A stretch of 64,000 nt of DNA from Pseudocolwellia sp049933045 (GTDB lineage Bacteria > Pseudomonadota > Gammaproteobacteria > Enterobacterales > Alteromonadaceae), in contig NZ_CP187926.1 in NCBI RefSeq assembly GCF_049933045.1, positions 4,030,001-4,094,000 of the forward strand, in the 5' to 3' direction. The notes beneath the pieces were generated by a model. The model saw only the letters and a program-made list of their open reading frames with translations. It was not told the DNA's origin and did no database searches. The position numbers were made by a program, and so were the translations under genes. Shown piece after piece: positions 37,884 to 47,088 of the stretch (its first letter is position 1; each line of letters starts with the position of its first letter).

Positions 37884-37970
37884 TTATGGTTTAAAAAAGC
37901 GTTTAAAAAATAAAATGCCAGACTCGGCTAGTCGTGCTGGTTTTTCGTTAATAATGATTGTTTGTGTCAT
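37884..37970 (-). CDS. 28-codon small ORF just upstream of xdhC
   Basis: The ORF encodes MTQTIIINEKPARLAESGIL followed by FFKRFFKP. It has a good ribosome site (AAGGGA, 8 nt from the ATG) and ends with TAA 15 nt before the xdhC start. The peptide is basic with a C-terminal Phe/Lys-rich end (FFKRFFKP). It may be a small protein of the xdhC-mocA unit or a leader peptide that controls xdhC translation. I do not recognise a family, and the length is near the limit at which chance ORFs occur. Confidence 0.5.
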   Translation of the reverse strand: MTQTIIINEKPARLAESGILFFKRFFKP

Positions 37971-38314
37971 GTTTTTCGTCCCTTTAGATCGTTAATATAA
38001 TCTATATTCGGGTTAACGAATTATATAACGAGTTAGTTGTTTAGGGATTAGTTTTTATTTTATATTCACATAAAGACGATGACATAAACATGATAAAGCC
38101 ATTTACTTAATCCGTTTGGTATTACTTAGCATGAAGTGAACATAGGTTAACGGTTTATTGGAAATTTAACAAAAGTAGAAGCACGTTCAAAATGCTAAAC
38201 ATTTATAAGGTAAGAAGTTGGTCTCGTAAGCTAAATTCAGGCATATATTCCGATAATCCAGATTGATATTGGATTATCGGATGATGATGTTATGAAAGAG
38301 GTTAGTGAATAAAT
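37971..38314. other. Gene-free gap with solo MITE end and a hairpin
   Basis: No gene is supported in these 344 bp. Positions 38107-38124 match the right end of the MITE family plus its TTA flank, without a partner end, so it is a solo remnant. Positions 38250-38280 form a strong stem-loop. The promoter of the xdhC unit should also lie here. Confidence 0.6.
38250..38280 (-). terminator. Strong stem-loop after the Nramp-like gene
   Basis: A perfect 11-bp stem (CCGATAATCCA/TGGATTATCGG) with a 9-nt loop lies 35 nt after the minus-strand stop. There is no T run, so it could be a rho-dependent end or an mRNA-protecting structure. Confidence 0.5.
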
Positions 38315-39553
38315 CTAGCCGAGCAATTTCATATATAAGAAATATCCGCCAGCGGCAAACATGGTGATGATGCCAATAACACTCCACAGTTGAAGTAAAA
38401 ATGATGGGCGGTGTTCGACAGGTATTTCATCGGATATCATGGCTTTATGGTTAAGTATTGCGATAAAAGGTGCTGTGGTAAAACTGATACTGGTCGCAAA
38501 ATCTATGAACACTCCAAACGAAGAAGTGAAAAAATAAATGATCACCATTACCCCCGTAAATTGCATCAATAAAAAGGCAATATAGAGAAACTTATTGTCT
38601 TGATCACTGGTGAAAATTCTACTCAGCATACGTGGTGAACCATCCATCAAGGCAAATTGCGTTGATACCATAACCACAATGGCTGTAGTGCCAATAATAG
38701 GAAAAACCCATTGCCCCATCGTATCGGTAAAGAGAGATATCAAAAACTTTGCAAAGCCTGCTGGCGATGACTGAGGAAATTCGACGCCTGTTCTATAGAT
38801 AAGTACCGCGCCAATAAAAACGAAGCAAATAGCGATAATGATAGTAATAATGTAACCCGTATTAATATCGAACAAGACGTTTTTAACATTTTGCTTAGCT
38901 TCAGTATCTGAATGATCTTTATTATGCTTTACCGCTGACCACGCAGATAAAAAGAAAGAAGCACTTGGCGGATTCGGCATCCAACCAGCCATCGCCACTA
39001 AAAATAGCAAGAACCCAGAGGTAATTTCAATATTTGGAAATAGTGATGTCGTGCTATTAAAGCCATCAGGCGCAATAATCGCTACGGTGATAAAGCAGAG
39101 TATAGTGAATGTAAACACCATAAATTTCGAAAACTTCTCGAAAAGCCCATACCCAGAGGCGATTAATAGGCTACATAAACAAGCAAAAACGATGAGTACA
39201 ACCCATATATCAGCTAAGGACAAACCAAGTACATACTTGATAACGCCCGCAGTTAATAAGGCTACCGCAGCAGTCGATATAAATAAGTCGATAAGCACTG
39301 ATATGATCAGCAACCATTTGGCATAAAATCCTGTGTCTTTATAAACGTACAACAGAGATTTACCTGTGATCGCTGAATATTGCACAGCAAAACGAAATAA
39401 TGGGTATTTTAACAGTGAAGCTAAAATAACAAGAGCCAATAAACTCAAACCATATTCGGCACCCGCTCGGGTTGATTGAACAAGATGAGATACGCCTATC
39501 GCCATGGCAGCGAAAACTATCCCAGGACCTAAGCGCCCTAATAATGCAAACAT
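38315..39553 (-). CDS. Nramp-related membrane transporter lacking the metal-binding motifs
   Basis: The 412-residue protein has about 11 membrane helices and the overall Nramp fold pattern, starting LGRLGPGIVFAAMAIG. In true Nramps the TM1 motif is DPGN and TM6 has MPH; here TM1 reads GVSHLVQS and TM6 reads MPNPPS. Loss of these metal ligands suggests a different substrate from Mn2+ or Fe2+. It is 14 nt downstream of the SnoaL-like gene and shares the strand with the TonB receptor, so the three form a likely uptake unit. Confidence 0.75.
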   Translation of the reverse strand: MFALLGRLGPGIVFAAMAIGVSHLVQSTRAGAEYGLSLLALVILASLLKYPLFRFAVQYSAITGKSLLYVYKDTGFYAKWLLIISVLIDLFISTAAVALLTAGVIKYVLGLSLADIWVVLIVFACLCSLLIASGYGLFEKFSKFMVFTFTILCFITVAIIAPDGFNSTTSLFPNIEITSGFLLFLVAMAGWMPNPPSASFFLSAWSAVKHNKDHSDTEAKQNVKNVLFDINTGYIITIIIAICFVFIGAVLIYRTGVEFPQSSPAGFAKFLISLFTDTMGQWVFPIIGTTAIVVMVSTQFALMDGSPRMLSRIFTSDQDNKFLYIAFLLMQFTGVMVIIYFFTSSFGVFIDFATSISFTTAPFIAILNHKAMISDEIPVEHRPSFLLQLWSVIGIITMFAAGGYFLYMKLLG

Positions 39554-39567
39554 ATTAACTTCCTATA

Positions 39568-40059
39568 TTATGGAGTTTGTGGATCGAGATTAACCTGACG
39601 AGAAACAATTTCACAGTGTTTTCCGTCAAAATGAAGTACGTCTTGATAGTGACCCGTTATATTCATCGTTGCTGACTTTGGCTCAGTGATTTTTAATAAA
39701 GTAAGAGCGAAAAATGATTTAGCATGATATGTATCATCACTAAATAAGTTTAAGTGTACGTCATTTACAATATGATGAGTTTTTGTTGTTGCTAACGCTA
39801 TGCTTAATCGGTCTGTAATTTGCTCGCGTCCTTTCAAAGATATGCCGAGCTTTTTAACTTCAAATAATGAATTTTCACTAAACAAAGTACCGTACTCTTT
39901 AATTGGGCCATTATCTCGTAGTTTAGGATATGCGCGTATTGTTTCCTCGCAAATAGAGTTACCTGATTGAACAATTTTATTAAGTGTAGAAGGAGTATTT
40001 GCCGCTGCACTGTGACTAAATAAAAGAGCAACGGATATAAATAAGTATAAAAACTTCAT
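39568..40059 (-). CDS. Secreted SnoaL/NTF2-like protein
   Basis: The 163-residue product has a signal peptide (cut near AAA, residue 20) and a cone-fold SnoaL/NTF2-like domain (TLFSENSLFEV, then GREQITDRL and GHYQDVLHFDGKHCEIV). Such domains bind or convert small hydrophobic molecules. The ATG at 40059 starts the signal peptide; an upstream in-frame extension to 40257 would overlap the TonB receptor gene and destroy the signal. It lies 88 bp after the TonB receptor and 14 nt before the Nramp-like gene. Confidence 0.78.
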   Translation of the reverse strand: MKFLYLFISVALLFSHSAAANTPSTLNKIVQSGNSICEETIRAYPKLRDNGPIKEYGTLFSENSLFEVKKLGISLKGREQITDRLSIALATTKTHHIVNDVHLNLFSDDTYHAKSFFALTLLKITEPKSATMNITGHYQDVLHFDGKHCEIVSRQVNLDPQTP

Positions 40060-40147
40060 AGGATTATAGTCTTGGCTTGGGGGAGTTGAAGGAAACTTAA
40101 GGAAAACAGAGGTATAACAATAATTTGATATACCTCTGAAAAAGAAC

Positions 40148-42586
40148 TTAGAATACGCGCTTAACGCTAATGTATGCTTCAGTTCCTCGACCATAAATAA
40201 CTTCTGAGTAAGACAAACGAGGGTTATTGTTTGAAGAGGTAATGTATTCTTCATCAAACAAATTAGTTACACCGCCAGTTACTATCCAGCTTTCTTCTTG
40301 GCTAGTGTAAGTGATACTTGCATTTGCGATGCTTTGGCTAGGATGAACAACTTCAGGTGCGTTATTAGCATCACCTTCTACGCTCGATTTATAAGACAAA
40401 TCAAGACGAGACATTAAAGTACCACCTTGAGAAAGCTCACTGTAGTAAACCATATTTAAACTAGCAGTCGTATCTGGAATACGGGCTAGGTCACAATTAG
40501 GTAAACAAGAAAACTCTACCGAATCATCTAACTCGTCATATTTAGCATCTAATAAACCTAAGCTACCTTCAACAACAAAATCGTCAGTAACAAACCAAGA
40601 AAACTCAGCTTCTATACCATCAATACTCGCGCTGGCGGCATTGTCTGTAACTGTTGCGCCTGAGCTACTTGGTGTACTTGCGCTCACTTGCATGTCCTCA
40701 TAATCCATTTGGAATGCAGCAAGATTTAAAGAAACACCATTATCAAAGGTAAATTTGGCGCCAATTTCTATCATATCGACATATTCAGGATCGTAGCTGA
40801 TAGCTTTTAAATCGTCGCTTGGGTCATCATTACCCAAACCTGTTGGTGCTAAATAACGAGGATTAAAACCACCTGATTTGAAACCTTGAGAGAATGTGGC
40901 ATAAGTAAATATTTTATCACTTACATCGTAGGCGGCTGTTATACGTACCGTTGTATCAGAGATATCTGTTTTGGTATCGTCTTCAACTAAAGTGACTAAG
41001 GCAGGTAAGCCAGCAGCTAAGTAGTCATCTACTGAAATAATGTCAAAGCCTGTTGGATTATAAAGTGGCGAAGGTGCATCGCCGTTAAAACCAAATATTT
41101 GACTGGTTTTATAGGTTTTTTCTTCTTCCGTGTAACGTAACCCTGCGGTTAAATGAAAGCGTTCTGTTACATCGTAAGTGGCCTCACCGAAGATTGCCCA
41201 GTTATCGTTTTCTACGGCATTATCAAATAATCCACGGATCAAAATCGTTCTGCTTTCTGCAGGCAAAACAACGTTTACATCTTCAATTGCTGATTCACTG
41301 AAATAGTAATAACCTGCTAACCATTTTAATTTTTCATGCTTACCTGAAACGTTAAATTCTTGGCTAAACTGGTCTTGATCTTGATAATTAATGGTATCAA
41401 AAACATGGAACTGCGTAAGGTCTGAATCACGTTGGAATTTAGATTCTAGCTCGCGGTATGCAGTAACTGATTTGAATGATATTTCATCCATGTCATATTC
41501 AACGGAAAGAGAAGCACCGAATATTTCGTTGATTGAAACCGATGGTGTTGTTGAGTTGGTTTTATCTTTATCCGAATTAAGCGCGTTTACGCCAAAACAG
41601 CTATCAGGATTCGCATCAACATGGGTGATGTAGTTAGAGTAAGCTGGCGTTGTGGTATTTAAATCACCATTACTCAGAAAGGTTAAGCCATCATCAGGAG
41701 CGCCACAACCAAAGTTGTCTCCTGTGTTGAAACGATAAGGTATAGCGCCATTTGGATGACCTGTTACCGACACATTGGCGGCACCATTTTCGTCATCTCG
41801 GGTGTAATCTACATTTAGATTGGTTTCCCAAGCATCGTTTGGTTTCCATCTGTATTGACCACGAAGTGAATAGGTATTGTCGTCACCTAAATCTTGACCA
41901 ATAGCATTTTCAACATAACCATCTCTTTTCTTAACTAAACCAGTAAGTTTTACTGCTGAAGTATCGCCAATAGGTAAGTTAACTGAGCCTTGAACTTCTC
42001 TGCGGTTATCACTGCCATAAGTCGCTTTGGCAAATCCACTAACCTCATCTAAATCGGGCTTTTTAGAAATAAGTTGAATAGCTCCACCTATGGTATTTCG
42101 ACCAAATAACGTACCTTGTGGACCTCTTAAAACTTCGACGCGTTCTAGATCTAATAAATCGATAATGCCGCCCACTGAGCGAGCCATATAAACACCATCA
42201 ACATAAATACCTACACCAGGATCTGAGTTGATGGTGAAATCAAGTTGGCCTACACCACGAATAAAAACACTTGGTGCGGCTGAATTACCTGAAACGGGAG
42301 AAGCTCCGTCAAAAACAACATTAGGAGCTACTTTGGCAACGTCACTAACGTCCTGAAAGCCTCTTACTTCTAATCCTTCACCGGTAAAAGCTGAAACTGC
42401 GATAGGGGTGGTTTTAATATTTTCTTCTTGTCGTCTGGCTGTTACTGAGATGACTTCCATACTTTGTTGTAAGTCAGACTTGGTGCTTGTGCTCTTTGTA
42501 GCTGTTTCTTCCGCCATTGTAGAGGTAGCGATAGAAAATGTAGACAATATCGCTAAGCAAAGAGGTAACTTCTTAAATTTATTCAT
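40148..42586 (-). CDS. TonB-dependent outer-membrane receptor
   Basis: The 812-residue protein has a signal peptide (about 1-25), a TonB-box-like segment (MEVISVTARR, about 43-52), a plug domain (TPIAVSAFTGEGLEVRG to about residue 190) and a 22-strand barrel ending in a C-terminal Phe (ISVKRVF). These receptors bring in large or scarce substrates using TonB energy. The closest-looking group is the one with RGVGQ and LRGPQGTLFGRN, common in Colwellia and sphingomonads; the substrate is unknown. An 18-bp palindrome lies between it and the divergent MarR gene. Confidence 0.93.
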   Translation of the reverse strand: MNKFKKLPLCLAILSTFSIATSTMAEETATKSTSTKSDLQQSMEVISVTARRQEENIKTTPIAVSAFTGEGLEVRGFQDVSDVAKVAPNVVFDGASPVSGNSAAPSVFIRGVGQLDFTINSDPGVGIYVDGVYMARSVGGIIDLLDLERVEVLRGPQGTLFGRNTIGGAIQLISKKPDLDEVSGFAKATYGSDNRREVQGSVNLPIGDTSAVKLTGLVKKRDGYVENAIGQDLGDDNTYSLRGQYRWKPNDAWETNLNVDYTRDDENGAANVSVTGHPNGAIPYRFNTGDNFGCGAPDDGLTFLSNGDLNTTTPAYSNYITHVDANPDSCFGVNALNSDKDKTNSTTPSVSINEIFGASLSVEYDMDEISFKSVTAYRELESKFQRDSDLTQFHVFDTINYQDQDQFSQEFNVSGKHEKLKWLAGYYYFSESAIEDVNVVLPAESRTILIRGLFDNAVENDNWAIFGEATYDVTERFHLTAGLRYTEEEKTYKTSQIFGFNGDAPSPLYNPTGFDIISVDDYLAAGLPALVTLVEDDTKTDISDTTVRITAAYDVSDKIFTYATFSQGFKSGGFNPRYLAPTGLGNDDPSDDLKAISYDPEYVDMIEIGAKFTFDNGVSLNLAAFQMDYEDMQVSASTPSSSGATVTDNAASASIDGIEAEFSWFVTDDFVVEGSLGLLDAKYDELDDSVEFSCLPNCDLARIPDTTASLNMVYYSELSQGGTLMSRLDLSYKSSVEGDANNAPEVVHPSQSIANASITYTSQEESWIVTGGVTNLFDEEYITSSNNNPRLSYSEVIYGRGTEAYISVKRVF

Positions 42587-42657
42587 GATAATTCTCCGAT
42601 TGTAATTGTTTTATAGTTGTTTTTTATTTTTATTAGGTCGATTTTTATTCGCCTATT

Positions 42658-42675
42658 TATGTTCATATGAACATA
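42658..42675. promoter_or_regulatory. 18-bp perfect palindrome, candidate MarR operator
   Basis: TATGTTCATATGAACATA is a perfect palindrome, 72 nt upstream of the TonB receptor start and 49 nt upstream of the MarR start. MarR dimers bind such palindromes in divergent promoters, so it would serve both genes. Confidence 0.75.
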
Positions 42676-42723
42676 TTATTATGCTAAAGTAAATATAGTT
42701 ATCCTTCTTAAAATAATTAAATA

Positions 42724-43230
42724 ATGGCAGAGAATATGAAAAAAAATAATGAAACGAAATGCCAAAAGTCAAAAACGCCACTTCTTTTTGATACCTCAAT
42801 TTCTATCAAAATAAGACAGCTAACCGATCAAATGCTTACTCCCGGAAATCAATTACACGCAATACCTGAATCTATGAGTGTAAAAGAATGGCAAGTGATT
42901 GCGGTGTTAGCTAAATTTGGAAAAATGACCAACAAAGATATTTGCGAATATATAAAGCAAACTCATGTCGCTATTTCTCGTGTTGTTAAACAATTGAAGA
43001 AGCAGCAACTTGTAGAAACTGAACCGTCTGAAATGGATAAGCGCAAAGTTGAAATAATACTGACAGACAAAGGACTTTCGTTGCACGACGAGATAGTGCC
43101 TAAACGTTTAAAGCTAAATGACGAGATAGATAACGGCTTAACACCTGATGAAAGAACTACATTTTTAATGCTTATTTCAAAACTTGAGAAACACGTACAA
43201 GCTTTGAATAGTCGATCTGAAGAGTCATGA
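42724..43230 (+). CDS. MarR-family transcriptional regulator
   Basis: The 168-residue product has a winged helix-turn-helix with the pattern GKMTNKDICEYIKQTHVAIS (about 61-80) and the wing element EMDKRKVEIILTDKG. MarR proteins are ligand-responsive repressors. The gene is divergent from the TonB receptor, with a perfect palindrome between, so it probably represses that receptor unit and itself. An ATG at 42736 has AGAGA just upstream and may be the true start, which would shorten the protein by four residues. Confidence 0.9.
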   Translation: MAENMKKNNETKCQKSKTPLLFDTSISIKIRQLTDQMLTPGNQLHAIPESMSVKEWQVIAVLAKFGKMTNKDICEYIKQTHVAISRVVKQLKKQQLVETEPSEMDKRKVEIILTDKGLSLHDEIVPKRLKLNDEIDNGLTPDERTTFLMLISKLEKHVQALNSRSEES

Positions 43231-43347
43231 ATAAGACGTATTAATTTTTTCATCTTTTAGATTAAGGAGTTATAGTCAATCAATTAACTTACTGAAATAC
43301 TTATAATTCAATAATAAATATCTCTATAAAAATAAAATAGGTTGTAC

Positions 43348-44547
43348 ATGTCATTAGATTTAGAAATATATGCGCCCATAAATGTACCGATTAATTGGCA
43401 GTCAGAACAAATAGCGGAGAGTGAACAACGCTACCAATTATTAGAAAAGTATTTTTCAAAGATCGAAGGCTTAGAAATAGAACCGAATAACTGGCCAATG
43501 GGATATGGTTCATTAGATCACGATAATTTATCAGAGTTGTATCAGCCAGCCGCTATTTTCAAAATCACTGATTTAACTGCAGAGTCTGATGTTAGCCATG
43601 TAAGCTTGTATGTTTACGATAGTTGTCTTGCGGTATTAAACTTAGGTTTAACTGTAGATGCTGATTTGAGTAATATTGATGATTTAGCTATTTCACAGCG
43701 CGTTGATGAGTTATCAATGGAATATTTAGCACCTATATTGAAGTTAATATACGCATTGAAAACGGAAGCGCCCATGATCCAGCCTAGCGCTTATCGATTT
43801 TTTAATAGTGACAAAGAAGACCTCACGAGTGCGAAGCCTTTATGGGTTGCGCGTATGCTGAAGAAAAATCAAAACCTGACACCAGAACACTATTTAAACT
43901 GGCTTAAAAATGTTGATGCTGAATCTGACATTTTACATTTAGGCTCAGGTAATTCTTTACTGCTTCAAGAAGAGTATTACTCAGATGTGAATCGCATTAT
44001 GGTGATGTCGCAATTTCACGCAGCGCTGATGGAACGTATAGAAGACTTATTAAAAGACAATCTAAAAAAGCTTAACAGTCATTATTATAATAAAACTCCT
44101 GTTAAGTCATTAAGCTTGAACGTTACGAACCAGCAATATCGAAATGATCATATCGAATATATTAATATTCAAGTATCAGCAGCTGAAGCAGGCGTTCAAG
44201 GTAAACGCCGTGAATTATTTCAACAATTTAGTCAGGCTTGGGGGTTTAATGAACAGCGTGAACGAGTAACAAAATTAACAGGTTTAACTCAAAGTCGTTT
44301 AGATCGTTTAGCACAAGAAAAGCTGCGTCAACAAAATAAGGTAATACAGACCTTATTAACTTTTTTAGGTACACTTGGATTACTTAGTTTAGTTATAGAC
44401 TTAATTAGTATGGGAAATACTACTCCGCATGCAGATAGCACAGGCGTATTAGATTTCATTCAATTGCTCTCAGCCGAGCACATACTTAATATTACGTTTA
44501 TGTTCGTTATTTTACTCACTCTTTACTTTTATAAGAATCATGAATAA
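43348..44547 (+). CDS. Unknown protein with two C-terminal membrane helices
   Basis: The 399-residue product has a large soluble N-terminal part (about 1-330), a basic coiled region (RLDRLAQEKLRQQNK, about 317-331) and two C-terminal membrane helices (about 335-352 and 380-393). The general layout recalls CorA-like proteins, but the GMN motif is absent, so I do not call it. ATG at 43348 follows AGG by 6 nt; a TTG at 43342 is possible. It overlaps the next gene by 8 bp, so the two are coupled. Confidence 0.65.
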   Translation: MSLDLEIYAPINVPINWQSEQIAESEQRYQLLEKYFSKIEGLEIEPNNWPMGYGSLDHDNLSELYQPAAIFKITDLTAESDVSHVSLYVYDSCLAVLNLGLTVDADLSNIDDLAISQRVDELSMEYLAPILKLIYALKTEAPMIQPSAYRFFNSDKEDLTSAKPLWVARMLKKNQNLTPEHYLNWLKNVDAESDILHLGSGNSLLLQEEYYSDVNRIMVMSQFHAALMERIEDLLKDNLKKLNSHYYNKTPVKSLSLNVTNQQYRNDHIEYINIQVSAAEAGVQGKRRELFQQFSQAWGFNEQRERVTKLTGLTQSRLDRLAQEKLRQQNKVIQTLLTFLGTLGLLSLVIDLISMGNTTPHADSTGVLDFIQLLSAEHILNITFMFVILLTLYFYKNHE

Positions 44548-44890
44548 ACGCATCCGCTTTACCATTATATTTTCAACGCCCAACTTTCCTTATCAGGCAG
44601 TTATGGACTGGCTTAGCCCTAAGTTAGGCGAGTTATTTGCTGGCGCTTGTTGTCAGCCTATTGATGGTATTTGGTCGGAAGATGGTGAGCACGATAAAGA
44701 AGTATATCAAGCTGGTATTCAAGAGAAAGGTATGAAAATTCTTTTATCTGTCACCTTAGACAAAGAAGAGCAAGCTAAACAACAGATAAAACAATTACTA
44801 CAAGGCTTAAAACAAGCGCTCAACTTATCTATTTCTTGGGTTCATATTGAACAAGAAGAAGTCTTTGCCCACCATATCCAATTAAATTAG
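44540..44890 (+). CDS. Small soluble protein of unknown function, coupled to the preceding gene
   Basis: The 116-residue product has no membrane helix or signal. It begins with a beta-strand (IRFTIIFSTP), has a CC pair near residue 37-38 and a helix rich in Gln and Lys. No family is recognised. The start overlaps the previous gene by 8 bp, so the pair is almost certainly translated together and may act together at the membrane. Confidence 0.65.
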   Translation: MNKRIRFTIIFSTPNFPYQAVMDWLSPKLGELFAGACCQPIDGIWSEDGEHDKEVYQAGIQEKGMKILLSVTLDKEEQAKQQIKQLLQGLKQALNLSISWVHIEQEEVFAHHIQLN

Positions 44891-44911
44891 TCAGTTGCCA
44901 TAAATTACATG

Positions 44912-44952
44912 AACCCTGCTTACTTTATTAATGAGAAAGTGAGCGGGGGTTT
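44912..44952 (+). terminator. Hairpin after the unknown gene pair
   Basis: A 13-bp stem with two G-T pairs (CCCTGCTTACTTT with AAAGTGAGCGGGG) and a 9-nt loop is followed by only three T. It lies 21 nt after the stop codon and before the kefB remnant. Confidence 0.5.
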
Positions 44953-46558
44953 AAGCATTTATTGATATTTACATAGTTAAACCAACCTTAATGTTAAGCT
45001 AGTCTTTAATCGTCTGAATTAATTAAAATCCTAAAGGAAATCTAAATGCTAGAATTAGCCATTATCTACCTAGCTGCTGCAATTATTGTTGTACCGCTAG
45101 CAAAACGTTTGGGTTTAGGTTCCGTACTTGGGTATTTATTTGCCGGTATGCTGATTGGCCCTTATGCTTTAGGTATGGTTGGCGATCAAACGGATGTTAT
45201 GCACTTTGCTGAATTTGGCGTAGTGATGATGCTGTTTTTAGTGGGGTTAGAGCTTCAACCTTCAAGACTTTGACGGTTAAGAAAATCAATTTTAGGTTTA
45301 GGTGGATTACAAGTTGTAGTGACCAGCGCTGTATTTTTCGCGATTGGTTATCTTTTATTTGAGATGAAGTGGCAGACATCGTTAGCTACCGCACTTATGT
45401 TATCACTCTCTTCTACCGCCATTGTATTACAGACATTAACTGAAAAAGGTTGGATAAAACAAGAAGCGGGTCAAAACTCATTCTCGGTACTTTTATTTCA
45501 AGACATTGCTGTCATTCCTATTCTTGCACTTCTCCCCTTGTTAGCCTTTTTACCCGCGAAAGAAAGCCAAGAGCATAGCGAATCTATAATTTCGCATTTA
45601 CCTGTGCTTGAACAAGTAGGTATATCTATCGCCGCTATCGTGTTTATTATTTTTGCAGGACGTTATATTTCAGCGCCTATATTCAGGTACATAGCTGAAA
45701 CACGCTTACGAGAAATGTTTACGGTATTTGCTTTATTCTTAGTCATCGCAATTGCTTTACTCATGCAAAAAGTAGGACTCTCCCCCGCGCTTGGCACATT
45801 CTTAGCAGGTGTCGTATTAGCTGAAAGTGAATTTAGGCATGAGTTAGAAGTTGATATAGAGCCGTTTAAAGGTTTGTTATTAGGTTTGTTCTTTGTCACG
45901 GTTGGCGCATCAATTGATTTTGAATTATTGAGTCAGGCTTTTGTTACTGTCGTGCTACTCGTTGTATTACTTATACTCGTTAAAGTTGCCGTACTTTATG
46001 TTCTGGCATTTTTATTCAAAATGAACAAATCAAACCAACTGCTGTTTGCCCTTGCTTTAGCTCAAGGCGGTGAATTTGCTTTTGTATTACTTGGTTTAAC
46101 TTCATCATTACAAATATTATCAGTAGAACAAACAAAGTTAACCACCCTTGTTGTAGCGGTATCAATGCTTTTCACACCTGTTATCTTAATGGTTTATGAA
46201 AAAATAATTAACAAAAAGAAAAGTGGTCCAGCCTTTGATGATAAGGAAGAAATGGAAACGAGTAAGAGCGTTATCATTGCTGGTTATGGTCGTTTCGGAC
46301 AAATGATAGGACGTTTATTAAAAGCACAAGGCTACCAAGTTACGATTCTTGATCACAGCGCTAGTCAGATTGATCTGTTACGAAAGTTTGGGCATAAGGT
46401 TTTTTATGGTGATGCAGCTCGCAAAGATCTACTTGATGCTGCAGGTGCAAATGAAGCTAAGCTTTTAGTGATAGCCATTGATGATAGCGCAAAATCATTA
46501 GAAATAGTGGAGTTCGCACAGCGACATTATCCAAATTTAACTAGCGAAGCGTAAATCT

Positions 46559-46574
46559 CGGGGGCTTGCCCCCG
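46559..46574. repeat. Left-end hairpin of the IS200-type element
   Basis: A perfect 7-bp stem CGGGGGC/GCCCCCG with a TT loop lies 16 nt inside the left end. TnpA of this family recognises such a single-strand hairpin. Confidence 0.75.
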
Positions 46575-46589
46575 TGCTGGATAGTGTAT

Positions 46590-46606
46590 ACTGGGGGGAC
46601 CCCAGT
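46590..46606 (+). promoter_or_regulatory. Hairpin upstream of tnpA, possible translation or transcription block
   Basis: A perfect 7-bp stem ACTGGGG/CCCCAGT with a 3-nt loop ends 16 nt before the tnpA ATG. In IS200 a leader RNA hairpin represses tnpA; this would be in a similar place. Confidence 0.55.
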
Positions 46607-46622
46607 AAATGCTATTCTTCAT

Positions 46623-47066
46623 ATGGAACTTCAAAGAAATACACATCATGTCTTTAGATTAATGTACCACTTTGTGTGGATACCAAAGTATCGACACAAA
46701 GTCTTCATTGAACCCTATCGTTCAACAATGAAAGCAATTATTCAAAAAGTAGGATATGACTACGATATTGATATCGTAGAGTTAGAAATTCCGAGTGACC
46801 ATATTCATATGGTTATTAGAGGGATCCCTAAACAGTCGCCAAGCGATGTTATGCAAATAATTAAAAGTATAACTGCTCGTGAGTTTTTTAGAATTTATCC
46901 TGAAATTAAAAAGCAGTATTTCTGGGGCGGTAAATTATGGACACAAAGCTTTTTTGTTGAAACGATTGGTAACGCAACAGAAGAAGTTATCAGGAAATAT
47001 GTTCAAGAACAGTTAATCGAATTAGATGGTAAAGAAATTAATAGCGATCAACTGAACTTGTTTTGA
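46623..47066 (+). CDS. tnpA: IS200/IS605-family TnpA transposase (Y1 HUH)
   Basis: The 147-residue protein has the HUH metal site in DHIHMVI (about residues 58-64) and the catalytic Tyr in RKYVQEQ (about residue 125). WTQSFFVET is also typical. It cuts and rejoins single-stranded DNA at the hairpin ends and works as a dimer. The start at 46623 (MELQRNTHHVFRL) is the standard family start; an upstream frame from 46566 would run through the hairpins. The protein is intact, so the element may still be active. Confidence 0.93.
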   Translation: MELQRNTHHVFRLMYHFVWIPKYRHKVFIEPYRSTMKAIIQKVGYDYDIDIVELEIPSDHIHMVIRGIPKQSPSDVMQIIKSITAREFFRIYPEIKKQYFWGGKLWTQSFFVETIGNATEEVIRKYVQEQLIELDGKEINSDQLNLF

Positions 47067-47068
47067 AA

Positions 47069-47088
47069 CTCGGTCGCTTGCGGCCGAG
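47069..47088. repeat. Right-end hairpin of the IS200-type element
   Basis: A 9-bp stem CTCGGTCGC/GCGGCCGAG (one G-T pair, TT loop) starts 2 nt after the tnpA stop and ends 10 nt inside the right end. Confidence 0.75.

Noticed and set aside
40060..40257. N-terminal extension of the SnoaL-like gene
   Set aside because: It overlaps the TonB receptor gene and would bury the signal peptide that starts at 40059.
43348..44547. CorA-type magnesium channel
   Set aside because: Two C-terminal helices fit, but the required GMN motif is not there.
45271..45273. In-frame TGA in kefB as selenocysteine or recoded Trp
   Set aside because: The gene is also cut by an IS, no selenocysteine element is visible, and the family has Trp here, so a nonsense mutation is simpler.
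46566..46622. Upstream extension of the tnpA frame
   Set aside because: It runs through the left-end hairpins of the IS and the standard family start is at 46623.
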